Below the pieces are notes generated by a model. The model saw only the letters and a program-made list of their open reading frames with translations, ran no database searches and was not told the DNA's origin. This document shows, piece by piece, positions 58,516 through 64,000 of a stretch of 64,000 bases of DNA. Position numbers and translations under genes: made by a program. Source of the DNA: Limnoperna fortunei (lineage: Eukaryota > Mollusca > Bivalvia > Mytilida > Modiolidae); assembly GCA_944474755.1 (NCBI GenBank), contig OX104124.1, positions 7,156,437 to 7,220,436 on the forward strand. The letters are read 5' to 3'. How positions within the stretch are numbered: position 1 is the stretch's first letter; the number at the start of each line of letters is the position of its first letter.

Positions 58516-58559
58516 AAAAGCTCTGTACACCAGTATACTTTATTCCTGTGGTATTTATC

Positions 58560-58650
58560 ACATTAATGATCTTGTTTGGGGTTTTTGGGGTTTTTTTGTT
58601 TGTTTTGTTTTTTTTTTTTGGAAAAGGGGGGGGGGGGGGATTGGGGTGAG
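58560..58650. repeat. T-rich then 14-G low-complexity tract
   Basis: GTTTTT/GTTTTGTTT sequence followed by GGAAAA and 14 G (58626-58639). Confidence 0.85.
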
Positions 58651-59570
58651 GGTTGGATGACAGGGACACAAGCTTACTAGGTTAGTTTCAAATTTCTTTT
58701 CCATAACTTTTGTTACATCACTTATTTTTGCTAGCCATTGTCTATCAAGTGTTTTACAATGAGTAATCTTTTTTCTTGTAATTGATACCCAGATTAATTT
58801 TTTTTGACCTTAGGGAAAATTAAGTCACAACTTTGTTCACTCATCTGTAATGACTTAAGTTTAAATCTGAATGTGGTATTTGTTATTTGATAATGTCGAT
58901 ATAAATGTTAATGAGGATTTGTATGATATAAAACCTCCATCCAGAAAAGCTTAATAACAGAAGCATGCTTGGCTTACAATAGTTTTATATCAATTTTGAG
59001 TTGGATTATGTCTAGTCACTGTGAAATCGTCAAATGAACCATGTGCTATTATAAATAAACTTCATAAGTAATTGAAATTAAAACATATGTCAGATTATTT
59101 TTTTTTTACTTTTAGATTGATTTCAAATGTTTGTGTAATACACATTTTTTAAAATTATTTTTTGATGAGGCATTTAAAAAAAAAAAATGAGTGGGTAATT
59201 TGGTAACTTACCAAATTTGAAACATTTTCTTTTGTGGATATTATTTATGCTACTATCTTTTTTTTAATCACCAGTTTTAAAGTTATTATAAAGACATGTG
59301 ATTTATTACCCTCAACCAATAGTCATTTCTTCATTAGAATTACAATCAATTAAATACATGTGACCAACAAAATCTATGGAAAATAAAGGCATTTAAGACA
59401 AAACAAATATATGATATTTTATGTCAGGAATATTACAGCTACATTCAGATGTGAACAATTTAAATAATTATAAAAAAATCCTTGCAGAACAACAAAACAG
59501 ACGATGGAAATCAGAGTAATATAAAAATCTTAATCAATTGTATGTTTGGATGAGGCTTCATTTTTCTGCC
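58651..59570. other. Non-coding, nothing recognised
   Basis: AT-rich sequence with several long T runs; no supported feature. Confidence 0.55.
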
Positions 59571-59640
59571 ATGTCATGGTTTCCAGTTGTTATTGTGGGA
59601 GGTGGCCAGAGGACTGGAGAAAACACCCTGTACTGCATAA
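59571..59640 (-). repeat. SINE body fragment
   Basis: TGTCATGGTTTCCAGTTGTT and GGAGGTGGCCAGAGGACTGG, GAGAAAACACCC correspond to the reverse strand of the SINE central block. It lies just left of the complete reverse SINE but outside its target duplication, so it is a separate, older remnant. Confidence 0.7.
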
Positions 59641-59660
59641 ACCAATAATAAACAATCATA

Positions 59661-59923
59661 GGTTTGTTTGTTTGTTAGAATGGTGTTAAATGCCACTTTC
59701 AGCGATATCATGGTTTCCAGTTTTATTTTGGGGAGGAAGCTGGAGTACCCTGAAAAAACCACGACCTGCTGAAGGAAAAACTCAGGCAATCCTTGTCAAT
59801 TAAGATTGGAGTCGAGTACACCCTGGCTGCAGTGAGAATCGAACTTGCAATCTCAGTGTTGACAGACCATGTGATCAATAGTAGACGAACTTAACCTTGA
59901 CCACATTGCCACTGAGGCCCCCA
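59661..59923 (-). repeat. Complete SINE, reverse orientation, 11-bp target duplication
   Basis: On the reverse strand: GGGGGCCTCAGTGGCAATGT head, GATTGCAAGTTCGATTCTCA (B box), GTGTACTCGACTCCAATC, the CTGGAAACCATGATATCGCT block, GGCATTTAACACC and a CAAACAAACAAACC tail. AAACAATCATA flanks it (59650-59660 and 59924-59934). Confidence 0.9.
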
Positions 59924-60809
59924 AAACAATCATAAGAAATAAGCATGTAAATATAGAAACCGAACCACACAAAGGGTAACTCTGGTGTTTGGGAAGCGCA
60001 AGCCTTTACTGATTTACATAAGTCAATTTTTGCTGCTCATTCTTTTGCTAATAGGAATGTCTCCAGCTAACTATTTTGTAAAACTGTGTCATAAAATGTT
60101 ACCCTGAATTATGACCTCTTAATACAACTTGAAGATGCTTATGTTTTACATGACAGCTTTCTTTGTTAACAGTCTGACAAAATTACGACTATCTCTTATC
60201 TGATTTAGATTCACAGTGCTGCATTCTTCATTTGAATACATGTAAACCATGAACCCAGGTCTAGTTTAGAAGGTAACGTACATCTGTTGTTGGTTTGGAC
60301 TTTAAAAGTACAGGGTCACAAAACCATTCTGTTTTATAAAATCTTGATCTTCTCATGTGCAGACAAAAGCTGGAGTTGTCCTTTCTGTATTTTTTTTTTA
60401 CTAAAGGTATCTGGACCACAATTGACCACATGATCATATTTGGTGTTCTGGATGTCCATTTATTTTCAATGGAGCAGACCTTGATAATGTTCGGCAAACA
60501 TCAGAAATACTATTTGAGTAACCAACTTTTTTGGCTCAAAACTGTTAACATTGACTCAAATTTAAACAATATATATTTAATTGTATCATTATTAAGCAAT
60601 ATACATTGATACATAAAGCTGTTTCATGGCCCAAAAGAAAATTAAACGGTGACTACAATTATGTGTTGGATAACTTGTGTACTGATATATGGAATAAAAA
60701 TAGCAAGGATGAAAAACAGACTGACCAGAGAGAGTGGAACCATGAGACATTTTGGTGCTCAGAATGAGTAAGCACTACTTGCCTGTAATTAGACATTAAT
60801 TGAGTTACT
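59924..60809. other. Non-coding, nothing recognised
   Basis: After the right SINE duplication (59924-59934) no gene, exon or repeat is supported. The two overlapping frames on opposite strands near 60261-60609 have no splice support. Confidence 0.5.
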
Positions 60810-61145
60810 TACTGTCATGTCTATATTGTAAGGGTGTGCTCGACTGATTGTCATGTCTATATTGTAAGGGTGTGCTCGACTGATTGTCATGTCTATTTTG
60901 TAAGGGTGTGCTTGACTTATTGTCATGTCTATATTGTAAGGGTGTGCTCGACTTATTGTCATGTCAAAATTGTAAGGGTGTGCTCGACTTATTGTCATGT
61001 CTATATTGTAAGGGTGTGCTCGACTTATTGTCATGTCTATATTGTAAGGGTGTGCTCGACTTATTGTCATGTCTATATTGTAAGGGTGTGCTTGACTCAA
61101 ACCTAAATTGACAACAATAGCCAGTTTTTTTGCCAAAGGTACACA
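60810..61145 (+). repeat. 36-bp minisatellite seeded from a SINE body (8 units)
   Basis: Eight units of GTCATGTCTATATTGTAAGG followed by GTGTGCTCGACTTATT (60816-61100). The segment GGGTGTGCTCGAC equals the SINE GGGTGTACTCGAC. After the last unit the sequence continues as a SINE would: CTTGACTCAAACCTAAATTG, ACAACAATAGCCAGTTT, GCCAAAGGT. The SINE tail reappears at 61655-61730 beyond an insertion. Frames on both strands are open because the unit is a multiple of three without stops. Confidence 0.85.
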
Positions 61146-61654
61146 GCCAAATTTTTAAACGTTAATTTCACATGAAACTCATTTAACGTTAATTTCATGT
61201 TAGTTTCACATGAAATCCATTAAATTTTATGTTAATTTACATAAATAAATTTTGTGAGAATACTAACTTTTAATTGGCTGGAAAATATTTTCTATTAGAG
61301 GATGGAAAAAAAATTGATAGTCATGGAGACATGCACCCTTCGATGTCATATATTACTTTGTGGGAAACTTACACGTTTTGTGTTGATGTCTTTTAAAAAA
61401 AATTTCCAGTTACAAAAATAAAATTGTTGAGTTTATTCTATTTTTTGAATTTATTTCTATGTATAGTCTACAAAAAATATTTTCTGCATCAAGGGATAAT
61501 ATATTTTCTGTTTGTGCACATTTAATACATGCAAAACAAAAATTTTGTTATTGCTCGATGGAGAAAATATTTTTATATCCTTAATTAACGTGAATTTAAC
61601 GAAAATATTATTAATGTTAATTTTTTCATGTTAATTTATAGGGCATTTACACTA
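61146..61654. mobile_element. Insertion inside the SINE remnant; homologue of the 20.3-kb palindromic element
   Basis: 61250-61600 matches 20306-20690 in reverse (AATTGGCTGGAAAATATTTT, GTCATATATTACT, TACAAAAAATATTTTCTGCA, GGATAATA..TGTGCACATTTAATA). Outside it, ACGTTAATTTCA repeats (61160-61225) face TTAACGTGAATTTAACG and TTCATGTTAATTTA (61585-61640), perhaps ends of an enclosing element. The hairpin centre is shorter than at 20.3 kb. Confidence 0.7.
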
Positions 61655-61730
61655 ATTACTCTGACTTTCTCCTCTCAGTGAAAACTAAACCCTGAAAAAT
61701 AGTTACATGTGGCATAATGTCTTAAACAAA
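61655..61730 (+). repeat. SINE tail displaced by insertion
   Basis: TCTGACTTTCTCCTCTCAGTG, AAAACTAAACCCTGAAAAAT and GTGGCATAATGTCTTAAAC align with the SINE 3' block; continues the remnant at 61100-61145. Confidence 0.6.
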
Positions 61731-63744
61731 AGATTTATAGTTTTTTAATTTAAGGTTCCACAAATAATTTTCCATGAAAACTGCCATTAGGCATAGAGTA
61801 TTTCTTTGTGATATATTTATAGATTAGCTATTAAGCTATGTAAATTAAACTATTGAATTTAAAGCTATGTTTCCATTAGGAATTTAAAATAAAATTAAAT
61901 GTTGTTTTCATTTCTATGAGAGGGAGTTGTTTAAAAATAACTGACCACATCTTATGTCATCAGTGGAGTGAATAGCCTTATCTTGAGGGTGCCATTGGGG
62001 CTAAAAAATAATATTCTGTTTTATAATGATTGATTTTAAAAGTTTAACTGATTTTTTTCATCTTAAAGTGTTTAATCTTTGTAATGATTTAGTTCTCTTT
62101 AAAAAAATAAATATCACTTTTTGTAAGAATTGAATTCAGTCTTTTGAAAATAAAATACCATTTGTTATGTTCAATCATCCTGTCAAACAAGTCAATAAAA
62201 TGCAGTGACCAAATCCTTTTTCGTATTAAAACCTATAATTTAGGACTAATTTCGTAAAAATTAAAAGTATTATGTTATGGGAAGGTATGCTGGGTGAGTA
62301 GGTGTATGACCTTAGCAGGGTGTCATTATGACCAAAGAAAAAAGAAACAAAATTACTGTTGTTAAACTCTGTGACCCTATGACAAGTCTGGACATTTTTG
62401 GGTAAATGTTAAAATTGTGTATTTCTTTATTTTACAGGGATAGTCTTTACTTAGTATAGACTGTCCTTGTTTACAAGCAGTTAGTTGTCTTAACTTGTCC
62501 ATTTTCTTGTTACAATTTTTAAAATTTTATTATAGTGTACTGTTTGGCTTTGAATGTGACAAAAAATTTATTTCAAAAAAAAAAAAACAAAAATTTTGGT
62601 AATTAAATGAGTACCTGTAATTAGCAATAGGTTCTGATTGGTTGAAATCTGGATTAAGAATGTCACACATGCTAATAATATTAACCGAATTTAATTATAT
62701 TGTTATGGAATTACCACATCTGCCAAGAAACTTAAACTTAATTATGTATTGATTTAATTAGACGGATACAAATCTTGATAAAATACTAATTTTTATCAGA
62801 AAAACCACACAAATGACAATTGGTTTAATTAAATGTTGGACATCTCCCTCCCTAATTGTGCCCACTATTACATTTTAAATCTAATAAGAAAACATATAAA
62901 TTTATTGTAATACATTTCACATTTTGTATATTTCTGTGGACAAGGTGTTATCTTTTTCTTGGATCCCTCAATCAAATTCTTCATGTGGATAATTAATGCA
63001 TTGTTTTTAACCGTTAAATTTTGGAGACCTTTTAAACCTGATGTTAATTAACATTTATAATTAATTCTTTGTACTTTATTATAGATTTTAAAAACTAATT
63101 GTGTAAAGGATCGTGGGAAAAAAATAAATATTGGACCATGATTATGTAAACACGTCATGATAGGATCTTTTGATTTAAATACAATACCATGTTTACTTAA
63201 AAAAAAATGAAATTCCGGGCTTAAAATCTAAAACCTGATTCTGTGTGATTAGTTATTGGATCCTTTCGCCAGTGGAATCCTTTTTATCTTAAATTATAAA
63301 AGCAAGTTCACATTAATTTGAATTTTATGTATATTCATGGGATAAACATATTATTCTGAGATAATGGACATTAAAGGACCATTTTTAATGACAGGCATAG
63401 ACATATCATGCCTATTGTATGATAGTCATTTTAAAAGAGTGAAAATGTTGTTTTTCATAAACCTTTAGTTTTATTTATTTATCTATAATACACAATAGTT
63501 AGACATGAATTAAACATTGCATGTAAAAAATGGAATGTGTATTAAGTCTATGAAGGGAATACACATTACAACATGTTGCTATAGATGAAAGTTTATTCAT
63601 TCATGGTGGTTGGAAGTAACAGTGCCAGTTATGTATTGATAACGTGGTACTACTAATCTTGGGCATATTGAAGTTCCAAAATGAACATTGATTTTGCTAC
63701 AATCTTGGAACTAAGGGATTTACATTCAGCCCTTAAAAGGCATA
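61731..63744. other. Non-coding; one shared hairpin
   Basis: 62434-62470 (ACAGGGATAGTCTTTACT / AGTATAGACTGTCCTTGT) is the hairpin found at 34392-34439. Otherwise AT-rich without recognised features. Confidence 0.55.
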
Positions 63745-64000
63745 ATGGAGGCCATTTTTTTCAGCAAGCGGTAAGACATTTATTGTGTTAATCAAGTAAT
63801 TTGCAAATGTGTCAAAAACCAATGCTTTTTTTATTTTTTGTTGTTGTATTTTAAGTTAATTGTCTTAAGTCTTCAATATAAATTTACTGCAGTTGTATCC
63901 TATATCCCTAAAACATGTAACCAAATTAAAAGGCGTCAGAATAATATTTCACTTAGTATTTTAAAACACCATTTTTTTTTCAGATTTAGAATCTCCAAAT
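63745..64000 (+). other. Possible short exon plus acceptor at the right edge
   Basis: ATGGAGGCCATTTTTTTCAG|CAAGCG|GTAAGA (63745-63776) could be a 26-base coding start ending at a donor in phase 2, or a 6-base micro-exon between CAG and GTAAGA. 63971-63983 (poly-T then CAG) is a good acceptor beginning an exon ATTTAGAATCTCC at 63984 that runs off the window. That exon has an immediate stop in the frame a phase-0 donor would give, so it cannot directly follow the three phase-0 candidates. Weak evidence. Confidence 0.25.

Noticed and set aside
60789..61136. Repeated peptide frames on both strands
   Set aside because: The 36-bp tandem unit lacks stops and is a multiple of three; origin is explained by a SINE-derived array.

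Overview
The window is AT-rich nuclear DNA from an animal, most likely a bivalve mollusc. The evidence is repeat content: tRNA-headed SINEs ending in CAAACAAACA, pearl/Helentron-like elements that open with a GC-rich hairpin and carry ~165-bp core tandem repeats, and many foldback MITEs. Species cannot be resolved from sequence alone. There is no operon, no rRNA, no genuine tRNA gene, no CRISPR array and no complete protein-coding gene.

Coding content is sparse. Three short + strand exon candidates (about 4.8, 46.2 and 56.7 kb) each contain an ATG followed by an open frame that ends in phase 0 at a near-perfect GTRAGT donor. They could be alternative first exons of one long gene continuing past the right edge, or exons of separate genes. 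I do not recognise the peptides. A weak ORF lies at 18.4 kb, and a weak donor plus acceptor lie at the extreme right end. The only protein recognised by homology is a broken MULE-type transposase C-terminus near 35.1-35.6 kb.

Layout. 0-9 kb: SINE fragments, one exon candidate, small tandem and foldback repeats. 9.0-10.0 kb: a pearl-like element with five core repeats. 10.7-15.4 kb: a ~24-bp minisatellite with higher-order duplications, split by four foreign segments, one a MITE whose empty site survives in a duplicated part of the array. 16-23 kb: palindromic elements, a second copy of the 610-bp element from the array, a SINE and a second pearl-like element. 23.85-27.78 kb: a TIR element and its neighbour in a 1,729-bp tandem. 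28.75-29.88 kb: a SINE whose body has expanded into 15 tandem 65-bp units. 33.4-37.2 kb: a nest of transposons inside transposons. 38-46 kb: mostly featureless, with a purine-strand minisatellite at 43.7 kb and an old degenerate array at 45 kb. 47.9-50.3 kb: a 28-bp minisatellite of about 85 units. 53.2-55.8 kb: another Helentron-like element nested in an older repeat. 57-62 kb: more MITEs, two intact-to-partial SINEs, and a second minisatellite seeded from the same SINE body.

The main biological story is how repeats give rise to repeats. A SINE body seeded two separate minisatellites, minisatellites served as landing sites for MITEs, and structurally alike but sequence-unrelated foldback and Helentron-like families recur across the window. 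All family names come from recall of published element architecture, not a database search.
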